Shown here: positions 23,690 to 36,324 of the stretch, one piece after another
Numbering within the stretch: position 1 is the stretch's first letter
Layout: the number at the start of each line of letters is the position of its first letter
From: Delphinus delphis
Lineage: Eukaryota > Chordata > Mammalia > Artiodactyla > Delphinidae
Direction: 5' to 3'
Length of the DNA: 64,000 nucleotides
Assembly: GCF_949987515.2 (NCBI RefSeq)
Contig: NW_027192671.1
Location: 1,922,001 to 1,986,000, forward strand
Made by a program: the position numbers and the translations under genes
The notes under the pieces: generated by a model
What the model was told of the DNA's origin: nothing
What the model saw: the letters and a program-made list of their open reading frames with translations, nothing else
The model's database searches: none

Positions 23690-25269
23690 GTAGCAGCATA
23701 ATGAGTGGATTCGGGTATGGTGATTCTAACTGAAATAAGTCACACAGAAAAAGAAACATCAAAAAATATCACTAATACATGGAATTTAAACTTGGCTACA
23801 GAGGAACTGAATTACAAAACAGAACAGGGTCTCAAATTTAGAAAACCAACTTATGCTTGCTTAAGGGGAAAGGTGAGTTGGGGTGCTGCATAAAACCAGA
23901 GATTGAAATGAGCACAGATAAAGTTCCTTAAGCCAAATATGGAATAGACAAGAGCTACTCCTTGCTCAATGAAATGGACTCCACACCCCATATTAAACGC
24001 CTAAGAATATACCTGACTAGTAAGTATCTTAAAACCTATGGATTGCTATGTCTCCGAAAGAGAATCAAGCATGTGTACAGGGGCATAAACGCAGCAGTGA
24101 TAGGATTGGAGAGGTTCGGTGAGCAAATGAAGACCCTTTGAAGTCATATTGCATGGTACCCATTCCACGGGTTTCAACTACCCAGGTTTAAGGTATTCTT
24201 CCTTCAGCTAAAACATGCATGTGGAACCTAGAGTATGATCAACCATGTGATCAGGAGACGTGTTCAAATATGTCTCAGTTTTCGTACCCTGGTACTCGGG
24301 TGCAACATTCCAGACGCTTTACTAACACTCTCCCGACTTGGAGAGTCAGTCCCTTTAACCTCCTGTTTGGCCCAGTTTGCAATTTCTGCGGAAGATGAAC
24401 AGGAATAGCGAGAACCAATGAGAGGCTAGCTGGAGGTGTCTGGACGGGCAAATTTAACTCTCATTTCCCACCAGGAAGAGGAATTAACCAAAGGCTCAGC
24501 ATGCCGGGCCGGAACCAGATTAGGGCATGAAGCCATCCTGCGGTGTTGCGGCCAGGTCACAAGAAAGCGAGTTGAAGAAAGGAGCTCAGGGGCACTGTAA
24601 TTCACAAACCTGCAGAGTTATAAATGACAGCTATCGTCCAAAAATAGACTGAAGTAAGGCTGCCAAGAGGACTTGAAAGCGGGGCAGAATTGCAGGAAAC
24701 CGATTTCACGAGGTAGACTGAAATTGCATTGAAAGCATAGGAAAAGAGGCAGAACGTCCACAATGATGCACTTGGCCAAAAAGGGCGTATGCGTTTTTTC
24801 CTGAATATATTCAGGAAAAAACGCATACGCCCTTTTTGGCCAACCAAGCAAGCTTGCAAAGGAAATCTGCACTACAATGAAGTCTCACTTCCCCCCGGTC
24901 AAAAGGGCCATGTGAAAAAAGTGTAAAATCCAGAAAGGCAGGACAGGCCATGGAGAACTGGGAGCATTCTTATGCTGATGGGTGGGATGTAAATTGCCAA
25001 CAGACACTCAGGAGAAGTGTATGGTGTTTCCTGAAACATCTAAAAAACAAAGCAACAGAGCCTAGGGCACTTCTACTTATGGTCCTATAGCTTAGGGAAA
25101 TTAAAATCAAAAAGACACAGCCACCCCAAAGTTTGGAACGGCTCTGTTTACAAGAACCTCGTTTACCGTACAAGTTCAATATCACAGAAAGTGAAAAATG
25201 GATAAAGAACTTGTGGTACTTACGTACAATGCAGTATCACTCAGCAATGAAATCTATGGCATCAGGCCC
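23690..25269 (+). repeat. Satellite monomer 16 (1580 bp)
   Basis: Duplicate of monomer 13 up to 24444, then a different type with tagggcatgaag, tttcacgaggtag, actgaaattgc and gagcattctt. Palindrome 24772-24843 is perfect. The tail has gatgggtggg, cactcagg, cttctactt and ttggaacggc. Confidence 0.95.
23705..23893 (+). pseudogene. Duplicate of the L1 ORF2-end relic frame
   Basis: Copy of the frame at 18966-19154, 4739 bp downstream, with the same GTG first codon, the same stop-removing changes and the same 62-codon translation. It exists because monomers 13 and 16 are block duplicates. No coding role is inferred. Confidence 0.6.
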
Positions 25270-26848
25270 ATAGCAGCATAATGAGTGGATTCAGGTACGA
25301 TGATTCTAACTGAAATAAGTCACACAGAAAAAGAAACATCATAAGATATCACTAATACACGGAATGTAAACTTGGCTACATAGAAACTGCATTCCAAAAC
25401 AGAACAGGGTCTCAAATTTAGAAAACCAACTTATGCTTGCTTAAGGGTAAAGGTGAGTTGGGGTGCTGCATAAAACCAGAGATTGAAATGAGCACAGATA
25501 AAGTTCCTTAAGCCAAATATGGAATAGACAAGAGCTACTCCTTGCTCAACGAAATGGCCTCAAAACCCCATATTAAACGCCTAAGAATGTACCTGACTAG
25601 TAAGTATCGTAAAACCTATGGATTGCTATGTCTCCAAAAGAGAATCAAGCGTGTGTACAGGGGCATAAACGCAGCAGTGATAGGATTGGAGAGGTTCGGT
25701 GAGCAAATGAAGACCCTTTGAAGTCATATTGCATGGTACCCATTACACGGGTCTCAACTCTCCAGGTTTAAGGTATTCTTCCTTCAGCTAAAACATGCAT
25801 GTGGAACCCAGAGTATGATCAACCATGTGAACGGGAGACGTGTTCAAATATGTCTCAGTTTTCCTCCCCTGGTACTCGGGTGCAACATTCCAGACGCTTT
25901 ACTAACACTCTCCCGACTTGGAGAGTCAGTCCCTTTAACCTCCTGTTTGGCCCAGTTTGCAATTTCTGCGGAAGATGAACAGGAATAGCGAGAACCAATG
26001 AGAGGCTAGCTGGAGGTGTCTGGACGGGCAAATTTAACTCTCATTTCCACCAGGAAGAGGAATTAACCAAAGGCTCAGCATGCCGGGCCGGAACCAGATT
26101 AGGGCCTGAAGCCATCCTGCGGTGTTGCGGCCAGGTCACAAGAAAGCGAGTTGAAGAAAGGAGCTCAGGGGCACTGTAATTCACAAACCTGCAGAGTTAT
26201 AAATGACAGCTATCGTCCAAAAATAGACTGAAGTAAGGCTGCCAAGAGGACTTGAAAGCGGGGCAGAATTGCAGGAAACCGATTTCAGGAGGTAGACTGG
26301 AATTGCATTGAAAGCATAGGAAAAGAGGCAGAACGTCCACAATGATGCACTTGGCCAAAAAGGGCGTATGCGTTTTTTCCTGAATATATTCAGGAAAAAA
26401 CGCATACGCCCTTTTTGGCCAACCAAGCAAGCTTGCAAAGGAAATCTGCACTACAATGAAGTCTCACTTCCCCCCGGTCTAAAGGGCCATCTGAAAAAAG
26501 TGTAAAATCCAGAAAGGCAGGACAGGCCATGGAGAACTGGGAGCCTTGTTATGCTGATGGGCGGGATGTAAATTGCCAACAGACACTCCGGAGAAGTGTA
26601 TGGTGTTTCCTGAAACATCTAAAAAACAAAGCAACAGAGCCTAGGGCACTGCCACTTATGGTCCTATAGCTTAGGGAAATTAAAATCAAAAAGACACAGC
26701 CACCCCAAAGTTTGGGACGCCTCTGTTTACAAGAACCTCGTTTACAGTACAAGTTCAACATCGCAGAAAGTGAAAAATGGATAAAGAAGTTGTGGTATTT
26801 ACTTACAAAGCAATATCACTCAGCAATGAAATCTGTCTCATCAGGCCC
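25270..26848 (+). repeat. Satellite monomer 17 (1579 bp)
   Basis: Unique head atagcagcataatg; acatagaaactgcattcc; gaaatggcctcaaaacccc; attacacgggtctc; gtgaac; a base lost at catttccaccagg. Resembles monomers 26, 29 and 30. Palindrome 26351-26422 is perfect. The tail has ggtctaaaggg and gcactgcc. Confidence 0.95.
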
Positions 26849-28427
26849 TTAGCAGCACAATGAGTGGATTCAGGTATGATGATTCTAACTGAAATAAGTC
26901 ACACAGAAAAAGAAACATCATAAGATATCAGTAATACATGGAATGGAAACTTGGCTACACAGGAACTGAATTACAGAACAGAACAGGGTCTCAAATTTAG
27001 AAAACCAACTTATGCTTGCTTAAGGGGTAAGGTGAGTTGGGGTGCTGCATAAAACCAGAGATTGAAATGAGCACAGATAAAGTTCCTTAAGTCAAATATG
27101 GAATAGACAAGAGCTACTCCTTGCTCAACGAAATGGACTCAACACCCCATATTAAACGCCTAAGAATGTACCTGACTAGTAAGTATCTTAAAACCTATGG
27201 ATTGCTATGTCTCCGAAAGAGAATCAAGCATGTGTACAGGGGCATAAACGCAGCAGTGATAGGATTGGACAGGTTCGGTGAGCAAATGAAGACGCTTTGA
27301 AGTCATATTGCATGGTACCCTTTACACGGGTCTTAACTCTCCAGGTTTAAGGTATTCTTCCTTCAGCTAAAATATGCATGTGGAACCCAAGTATGATCAA
27401 CCATGTGAACGGGAGACGTGTTCAAATATGTCTCAGTTTTCCTCCCCTGGTACTCGGGTGCAACATTCCAGACGCTTTACTAACACTCTCCCCACTTGGA
27501 GAGTCAGCGCCTTTAACCTCCTGTTTGGCCCAGTTTGCAATTTCTGCGGAAGATGAACAGGAATAGCGAGAACCAATGAGAGACTAGCTGGAGGTGTCTG
27601 GACGGGCAAATTTAACTCTCATTTCCCACCAGGAAGAGGAAATAACCAAAGGCTCAGCGTGCCGTGCCGGAACCAGATTAGGGCCTGAAGCCATCCTGCG
27701 GTGTTGCGGCCACCTCAAAAGAAAGCGAGTTGAAGAAAGGAGCTCAGCGGCACTGTAATTCACAAACCTGCAGAGTTATAAATGACAGCTATCGTCCAAA
27801 AATAGACTGAAGTAAGGCTGCCAGGAGGACTTGAAAGCGGGGCAGAATTGCAGGAAACCGATTTCAGGAGGTAGACTGGAATTGCATTGAAAGCATAGGA
27901 AAAGAGGCAGAACGTCCACAATGATGCACTTGGCCAAAAAGGGCGTATGCGTTTTTTCCTGAATATATTCAGGAAAAAACGCATACGCCCTTTTTGGCCA
28001 ACCAAGCAAGCTTGCAAAGGAAATCTGCACTACAATGAAGTCTCACTTCTCCCCGGTCAAAAGGGCCATCTGAAAAAAGTGTAAAATCCAGAAAGGCAGG
28101 ACAGGCCATGGAGAACTGGGAGCCTTGTTAGGCTGATGGGCGGGATGTAAATTGCCAACAACCACTCGGGAGTAGTGTATGGTGTTTCCTGAAACATCTA
28201 AAAAACAAAGCAACAGAACCTAGGGCACTTCCACTTATGGTCCTATAGCTTAGGGAAATTAAAATCAAAAAGACACAGCCACCCCAAAGTTTGGAACGGC
28301 TCTGTTCACAAGAACCTCGTTTACAGTACAAGTTCAACATCGCAGAAAGTGAAAAATGGATAAAGAATTTGTGGTATTTACTTACAAAGCAATATCACTC
28401 AGCAATGAAATCTGTGTCATCAGGCCC
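26849..28427 (+). repeat. Satellite monomer 18 (1579 bp)
   Basis: t-type head; acatggaatgg; aggggtaagg; ccctttacacgggtctt, as in monomer 5. Has ggccacctcaaaag and gctcagcggcac, shared with monomer 19. Palindrome 27930-28001 is perfect. The tail has cttctccccgg, gttaggctg and gggagtagtg. Confidence 0.95.
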
Positions 28428-30006
28428 TTAGCAGCACAATGAGTGGATTCAGGTATGATGATTCTAACTGAAATAAGTCACACAGAAAAAGAAACATCAT
28501 AAGATATCAGTAATACACGGAATGGAAACTTGGCTACACAGGAACTGAATTACAGAACAGAACAGGGTCTCAAATTTAGAAAACCAACTTATTCTTGCTT
28601 AAGGGTAAAGGTGAGTTGGGGTGCTGCATAAAACCAGAGATTGAAATGAGCACAGATAAAGTTCCTTAAGTCAAATATGGAATAGACAAGAGCTACTCCT
28701 TGCTCAATGAAATGGACTCAACACCGCATATTAAACGCCTAAGAATGTACCTGACTAGTAAGTATCTTAAAACCTATGGATTGCTATGTCTCCGAAAGAG
28801 AATCAAGCATGTGTACAGGGGCATAAACGCAGCAGTGATAGGATTGGAGTGGTTCGGTGAGCAAATGAAGACCCTTTGAAGTCATATTGCATGGTACCCA
28901 TTCCACGGGTTTCAACTACCCAGGTTTAAGGTATTCTTCCTTCAGCTAAAACATGCATGTGGAACCTAGAGTATGATCAACCATGTGATCGGGAGACGTG
29001 TTCAAATATGTCTCAGTTTTCCTCCCCTGGTACTCGGGTGCAACATTCCAGATGCTTTACTAACACTCTCCCCACTTGGAGAGTCAGCGCCTTTAACCTC
29101 CTGTTTGGCCCAGTTTGCAATTTCTGCGGAAGATGAACAGGAATAGCGAGAACCAATGGAGACTAGCTGGAGGTGTCTGGACGGGCAAATTTAACTCTCA
29201 TTTCCTACCAGGAAGAGGAATTAACCAAAGGCTCAGCGTGCCGTGCCGGAACCAGATTAGGGCCTGAAGCCATCCTGCGGTGTTGCGGCCACCTCAAAAG
29301 AAAGCGAGTTGAAGAAAGGAGCTCAGCGGCACTGTAATTCACAAACCTGCAGAGTTATAAATGACAGCTATCGTCCAAAAATAGACTGAAGTAAGGCTGC
29401 CAGGAGGACTTGAAAGCGGGGCAGAATTGCAGGAAACCGATTTCAGGAGGTAGACTGGAATTGCATTGAAAGCATAGGAAAAGAGGCAGAACGTCCACAA
29501 TGATGCACTTGGCCAAAAACGGCGTATGCGTTTTTTCCTGAATATATTCAGGAAAAAACGCATACGCCCTTTTTGGCCAACCAAGCAAGCTTGCAAAGGA
29601 AATCTGCACTACAATGAAGTCTCACTTCCCCCCGGTCAAAAGGGCCATCTGAAAAAAGTGTAAAATCCAGAAAGGCAGGACAGGCCATGGAGAACTGGGA
29701 GCCTTCTTATGCTGATGGGCGGGATGTAAATTGCCAACAGACACTCGGGAGAAGTGTATGGTGTTTCCTGAAACATCTAAAAAACAAACCAACAGAGCCT
29801 AGGGCACTTCCACTTATGGTCCTATAGCTTAGGGAAATTAAAATCAAAAAGACACAGCCGCCTCAAAGTTTGGGACGCCTCTGTTTACAAGAACCTCATT
29901 TACTGTACAAGTTCAATATCACAGAAAGTGAAAAATGGATAAAGAACTTGTGGTACTTACGTACAATGCAGTATCACTCAGCAATGAAATCTATGTCATC
30001 AGGCCC
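28428..30006 (+). repeat. Satellite monomer 19 (1579 bp)
   Basis: t-type head; acttattcttgc; ggagtggttcgg; a base lost at aaccaatggagac. Palindrome 29509-29580 has a left-arm c at 29520 (arm position 12) and a canonical right arm. This is the mirror image of the variant in monomer 20. The tail has gagccttctt and aacaaaccaacag. Confidence 0.95.
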
Positions 30007-31586
30007 GTAGCAGCATAATGAGGAGATTCAGGTACGATGATTCTAACTGAAATAAGTCACACAGAAAAAGAAACATCATAAGATATCACTAATACTCGGA
30101 ATGTAAACTTGGCTACACAGGAACTGAATTCCAAAACAGAACAGGGTCTCAAATTTAGAAAACCAACTTATGCTTGCTTAAGGGGAAAGGTGAGTTGGGG
30201 TGCTGCATAAAACCAGAGATTGAAATGAGCACAGATAAAGTTCCTTAAGCCAAATATGGAATAGACAAGAGCTACTCCTTGCTCAACGAAATGGACTCAA
30301 CACCGCCTATTAAACGCCTAAGAATGTACCTGACTAGTAAGTATCTTAAAACCTATGGATTGCTATGTCTCCGAAAGAGAATCAAGCATGTGTACAGGGG
30401 CATAAACGCAGCAGTGATAGGATTGGAGAGGTTCGGTGAGCAAATGAAGACCCTTTGAAGTCATATTGCATGGTACCCATTCCACGGGTTTCAACTACCC
30501 AGGTTTAAGGTATTCTTCCTTCAGCTAAAACATGCATGTGGAACCTAGAGTATGATCAACCATGTGATCGGGAGACGTGTTCAAATATGTCTCAGTTTTC
30601 GTACCCTGGTACTCGGGTGCAACATTCCAGACGCTTTACTAACACTCTCCCGACTTGGAGAGTCAGTCCCTTTAACCTCCTGTTTGGCCCAGTTTGCAAT
30701 TTCTGCGGAAGATGAACAGGAATAGCGAGAACCAATGAGAGGCTAGCTGGAGGTGTCTGGATGGGCAAATTTAACTCTCATTTCGAACCAGGAAGAGGAA
30801 TTAACCAAAGGCTCAGCGTGCCGGGCCGGAACCAGATTAGGGCCTGAAGCCATCCTGCGGTGTTGCGGCCAGGTCACAAGAAAGCGAGTTGAAGAAAGGA
30901 GCTCAGGGGCACTGTAATTCACAAACCTGCAGAGTTATAAATGACAGCTATCGTCCAAAAATAGACTGAAGTACGGCTGCCAAGAGGACTTGAAAGCGGG
31001 GCAGAATTGCAGGAAACCGATTTCAGGAGGTAGACTGGAATTGCATTGAAAGCTTAGGAAAAGAGGCAGAACGTCCACAATGATGCACTTGGCCAAAAAG
31101 GGCGTATGCGTTTTTTCCTGAATATATTCAGGAAAAAACGCATACGCCGTTTTTGGCCAACCAAGCAAGCTTGCAAAGGAAATCTGCACTACAATGAAGT
31201 CTCACTTCCCCCCGGTCAAAAGGGCCATCTGAAAAAAGTGTAAAATCCAGAAAGGCAGGACAGGCCATGGAGAACTGGGAGCCTTGTTATGCTGATGGGC
31301 GGGATGTAAATTGCCAACAGACACTCCGGAGAAGTGTATGGTGTTTCCTGAAACATCTAAAAAACAAAGCAACAGAGCCTAGGGCACTGCCACTTATGGT
31401 CCTATAGCTTAGGGAAATTAAAATCAAAAAGACACAGCCACCCCAAAGTTTGGGACGCCTCTGTTTACAAGAACCTCATTTACAGTACAAGTTCAACATC
31501 GCAGAAAGTGAAAAATGGATAAAGAAGTTGTGGTATTTACTTACAAAGCAATATCACTCAGCAATGAAATCTATGTCATCAGGCCC
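30007..31586 (+). repeat. Satellite monomer 20 (1580 bp)
   Basis: g-type head with aatgaggagattc; aatactcgg; accgcctattaaac; catttcgaaccagg; agtacggctg; agcttagg. Palindrome 31089-31160 has a canonical left arm and a right-arm g at 31149 (position 12 from the end), the exact complement of the monomer 19 variant. Confidence 0.95.
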
Positions 31587-33165
31587 TTAGCAGCACAATG
31601 AGTGGATTCAGGTATGATGATTCTAACTGAAATAAGTCACACAGAAAAAGAAACATCATAAGATATCAGTAATACACGGAATGTAAACTTGGCTACACAG
31701 GAACTGAATTACAGAACAGAACAGGGTCTCAAATTTAGAAAACCAACTTATGCTTGCTTAAGGGTAAAGGTGAGTTGGGGTGCTGCATAAAACCAGAGAT
31801 TGAAATGAGCACAGATAAAGTTCCTTAAGCCAAATATGGAATAGACAAGAGCTACTCCTTGCTCAATGAAATGGACTCAACACCGCATATTAAACGCCTA
31901 AGAATGTACCTGACTAGTAAGTATCTGAAAACCTATGGATTGCTATGTCTCCGAAAGAGAATCAAGCATGTGTACAGGGGCATAAACGCAGCAGTGATAG
32001 GATTGGAGAGGTTCGTGAGCAAATGAAGACCCTTTGAAGTCATATTGCATGGTACCCATTCCACAGGTTTCAACTACCAAGGTTTAAGGTATTCTTCCTT
32101 CAGCTAAAACATGCATGTGGAACCTAGAGTATGATCAACCATGTGATCGGGAGATGTGTTCAAATATGTCTCAGTTTTCGTACCCTGGTACTCGGGTGCA
32201 ACATTCCAGACGCTTTACTAACACTCTCCCCACTTGGAGAGTCAGTCCCTTTAACCTCCTGTTTGGCCCAGTTTGCAATTTCTGTGGAAGATGAACAGGA
32301 ATAGCGGGAACCAATGAGAGACAAGCTGGAGGTGTCTGGATGGGCAAATTTAACTCTCATTTCCCACCAGGAAGAGGAATTAACCAAAGGCTCAGCGTGC
32401 CGTGCCAGAACCAGATTAGGGCCTGATGACATCCTGCGGTGTTGCGGCCAGGTCACAAGAAAGCGAGTTGAAGAAAGGAGCTCAGGGGCACTGTAATTCA
32501 CAAACCTGCAGAGTTATAAATGACAGCTATCGTCCAAAAATAGACTGAAGTAAGGCTGCCAAGAGGACTTGAAAGCGGGGCAGAATTGCAGGAAACCGAT
32601 TTCAGGAGGTAGACTGGAATTGCAGTGAAAGCATAGGAAAAGAGGCAGAACGTCCACAATGATGCACTTGGCCAAAAAGGGCGTATGCGTTTTTTCCTGA
32701 ATATATTCAGGAAAAAACGCATACGCCCTTTTTGGCCAACCAAGCAAGCTTGCAAAGGAAATCTGCACTACAATGAAGTCTCACTTCTCCCCGGTCAAAA
32801 GGGCCATCTGAAAAAAGTGTAAAATCCAGAAAGGCAGGACAGGCCATGGAGAACTGGGAGCCTTGTTATGCTGATGGGCGGGATGTAAATTGCCAACAGA
32901 CACTCAGGAGAAGTGTATGGTGTTTCCTGAAACATCTAAAAAACAAAGCAACAGAACCTAGGGCACTTCCACTTATGGTCCTATAGCTTAGGGAAATTAA
33001 AATCAAAAAGACACAGCCACCCCAAAGTTTGGAACGGCTCTGTTCACAAGAACCTCGTTTACAGTACAAGTTCAACATCGCAGAAAGTGAAAAATGGATA
33101 AAGAAGTTGTGGTATTTACTTACAAAGCAATATCACTCAGCAATGAAATCTGTGTCATCAGGCCC
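31587..33165 (+). repeat. Satellite monomer 21 (1579 bp)
   Basis: t-type head; tatctgaaaacc; a base lost at gttcgtgagc; cacaggtttcaactaccaagg; gagacaagctgg, which removes a minus-strand stop; ctgatgacatcc. Palindrome 32668-32739 is perfect. Duplicated as monomer 24. Confidence 0.95.
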
Positions 33166-34744
33166 TTAGCAGCACAATGAGTGGATTCAGGTATGATGAT
33201 TCTAACTGAAATAAGTCACACAGAAAAAGAAACATCATAAGATATCAGTAATACACGGAATGTAAACTTGGCTACACAGGAACTGAATTACAGAACAGAA
33301 CAGGGTCTCAAATTTAGAAAACCAACTTATGCTTGCTTAAGGGTAAAGGTGAGTTGGGGTGCTGCATAAAACCAGAGATTGAAATGAGCACAGATAAAGT
33401 TCCTTAAGTCAAATATGGAATAGACAAGAGCTACTCCTTGCTCAACGAAATGGACTCAACACCACATATTAAACGCCTAAGAATGTACCTGACTAGTAAG
33501 TATCTTAAAACCTATGGATTGCTATGTCTCCGAAAGAGAATCAAGCATATGTACAGGGGCATAAACGCAGCAGTGATAGGATTGGAGAGGTTCGGTGAGC
33601 AAATGAAGACGCTTTGAAGTCATATTGCATGGTACCCATTCCACGGGTTTCAACTACCCAGGTTTAAGGTATTCTTCCTTCAGCTAAAACATGCATGTGG
33701 AACCCAAGTATGATCAACCATTTGAACGGGAGACGTGTTCAAATATGTCTCAGTTTTCCTCCCCTGGTACTCGGGTGCAACATTCCAGACGCTTTACTAA
33801 CACTCTACCCACTTGGAGAGTCACCGCCTTTAACCTCCTGTTTGGCCCAGTTTGCAATTTCTGCGGAAGATGAACAGGAATAGCGAGAACCAATGAGAGA
33901 CTAGCTGGAGGTGTCTGGACGGGCAAATTTAACTCTCATTTCCCACCAAGAAGAGGAAATAACCAAAGGCTCAGCGTGCCATGCCGGAACAAGATTAGGG
34001 CCTGAAGCCATCCTGCGGTGTTGCGGCCAGCTCACAAGAAAGCGAGTTGAAGAAAGGAGCTCGGGGACACTGTAATTCACAAACCTGCAGAGTTATAAAT
34101 GACAGCTATCGTCCAAAAATAGACTGAAGTAAGGCTGCCAAGAGGACTTGAAAGCGGGGCAGAATTGCAGGAAACCGATTTCAGGAGGTAGACTGGAATT
34201 GCATTGAAAGCATAGGAAAAGAGGCAGAACGTCCACAATGATGCACTTGGCCAAAAAGGGCGTATGCGTTTTTTCCTGAATATATTCAGGAAAAAACGCA
34301 TACGCCCTTTTTGGCCAACCAAGCAAGCTTGCAAAGGAAATCTGCACTACAATGAAGTCTCACTTCCCCCCGGTCAAAAGGGCCATCTGAAAAAAGTGTA
34401 AAATCCAGAAAGGCAGGACAGGCCATGGAGAACTGGGAGCCTTGTTATGCTGATGGGCGGGATGTAAATTGCCAACAGACACTCAGGAGAAGTGTATGGT
34501 GTTTCCTGAAACATCTAAAAAACAAAGCAACAGAGCCAAGGGCACTTCCACTTATGGTCCTATAGCTTAGGGAAATTAAAATCAAAAAGACACAGCCACC
34601 TCAAAGGTTGGGACGCCTCTGTTTACAAGAACCTCGTTTACCGTACAAGTTCAATATCACAGAAAGTGAAAAATGGATAAAGAACTTGTGGTACTTACGT
34701 ACAATGCAGTATCACTCAGCAATGAAATCTATGTCATCAGGCCC
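33166..34744 (+). repeat. Satellite monomer 22 (1579 bp)
   Basis: t-type head; accacatatt; aagcatatgtac; ccatttgaac; ctctacccacttgg; gagtcaccgcc; gccggaacaagatt. Palindrome 34247-34318 is perfect. The tail has gagccaaggg and tcaaaggttggg. Duplicated as monomer 25. Confidence 0.95.
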
Positions 34745-36324
34745 GTAGCAGCATAATGAGTGGATTCAGGTACGATGATTCTAACTGAAATAAGTCACAC
34801 AGAAAAAGAAACATCATAAGATATCACTAATACACGGAATGTAAACTTGGCTACACAGGAACTGCATTCCAAAACAGAACAGGGTCTCAAATTTAGAAAA
34901 CCAACTTATGCTTGCTTAAGGGGAAAGGTGAGTTGGGGTGCTGCATAAAACCAGAGATTGAAATGAGCACAGATAAAGTTCCTTAAGCCAAATATGGAAT
35001 AGACAAGAGCTACTCCTTGCTCAACGAAATGGACTCAACACCGCCTATTAAACGCCTAAGAATGTACCTGACTTGTAAGTATCTTAAAACCTATGGATTG
35101 CTATGTCTCCGAAAGAGAATCAAGCATGTGTACAGGGGCATAAACGCAGCAGTGATAGGATTGGAGAGGTTCGGTGAGCAAATGAAGACCCTTTGAAGTC
35201 ATATTGCATGGTACCCATTCCACGGGTTTCAACTACCCAGGTTTAAGGTATTCTTCCTTCAGCTAAAACATGCATGTGGAACCTAGAGTATGATCAACCA
35301 TGTGATCGGGAGACGTGTTCAAATATGTCTCAGTTTTCGTACCCTGGTACTCGGGTGCAACATTCCAGACGCTTTACTAACACTCTCCCGACTTGGAGAG
35401 TCAGTCCCTTTAACCTCCTGTTTGGCCCAGTTTGCAATTTCTGCGGAAGATGAACAGGAATAGCGAGAACCAATGAGAGGCTAGCTGGAGGTATCTGGAT
35501 GGGCAAATTTAACTCTCATTTCCCACCAGGAAGAGGAATTAACCAAAGGCTCAGCGTGCCGGGCCGGAACCAGATTAGGGCCTGAAGCCATCCTGCGGTG
35601 TTGCGGCCAGGTCACAAGAAAGCGAGTTGAAGAAAGGAGCTCAGGGGCACTGTAATTCACAAACCTGCAGAGTTATAAATGACAGCTATCGTCCAAAAAT
35701 AGACTGAAGTACGGCTGCCAAGAGGACTTGAAAGCGGGGCAGAATTGCAGGAAACCGATTTCAGGAGGTAGACTGGAATTGCATTGAAAGCTTAGGAAAA
35801 GAGGCAGAACGTCCACAATGATGCACTTGGCCAAAAACGGCGTATGCGTTTTTTCCTGAATATATTCAGGAAAAAACGCATACACCCTTTTTGGCCAACC
35901 AAGCAAGCTTGCAAAGGAAATCTGCACTACAATGAAGTCTCACTTCTCCCCGGTCAAAAGGGCCATCTGAAAAAAGTGTAAAATCCAGAAAGGCAGGACA
36001 GGCCATGGAGAACTGGGAGCCTTGTTATGCTGATGGGCGGGATGTAAATTGCCAACAGACACTCCGGAGAAGTGTATGGTGTTTCCTGAAACATCTAAAA
36101 AACAAAGCAACAGAGCCTAGGGCACTGCCACTTATGGTCCTATAGCTTAGGGAAATTAAAATCAAAAAGACACAGCCACCCCAAAGTTTGGGACGCCTGT
36201 GTTTACAAGAACCTCGTTTACAGTACAAGTTCAACATCGCAGAAAGTGAAAAATGGATAAAGAAGTTGTGGTATTTACTTACAAAGCAATATCACTCAGC
36301 AATGAAATCTATGTCATCAGGCCC
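34745..36324 (+). repeat. Satellite monomer 23 (1580 bp)
   Basis: Duplicate of monomer 20 (accgcctattaaac, agtacggctg, agcttagg). Its palindrome 35827-35898 carries left-arm c at 35838 and right-arm a at 35884, a pair shared with monomers 27 and 31. The tail has gcactgcc and gcctgtgttt. Confidence 0.95.

Larger units (their letters stand above)
15791..24444 (+). repeat. Higher-order repeat, three-monomer period (4738 bp): 15791-19705 and 20529-24444
   Basis: Monomers 11, 12 and 13 (most of it) recur as 14, 15 and 16. Shared rare markers include acaagggtcataaacg, gcggaaagctcac, the tggg left-arm change, gttacgctg and ttcgggtatggtg. Scattered differences, and a patch near 22730-22800, show this copy is older or more converted than the block starting at 3497. 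Confidence 0.88.

Noticed and set aside
32160..32501. 113-codon minus-strand frame (also at 36898-37239)
   Set aside because: It exists only because gagacaagctgg removes a stop in monomers 21 and 24, which are block duplicates. It has no homology or start context.
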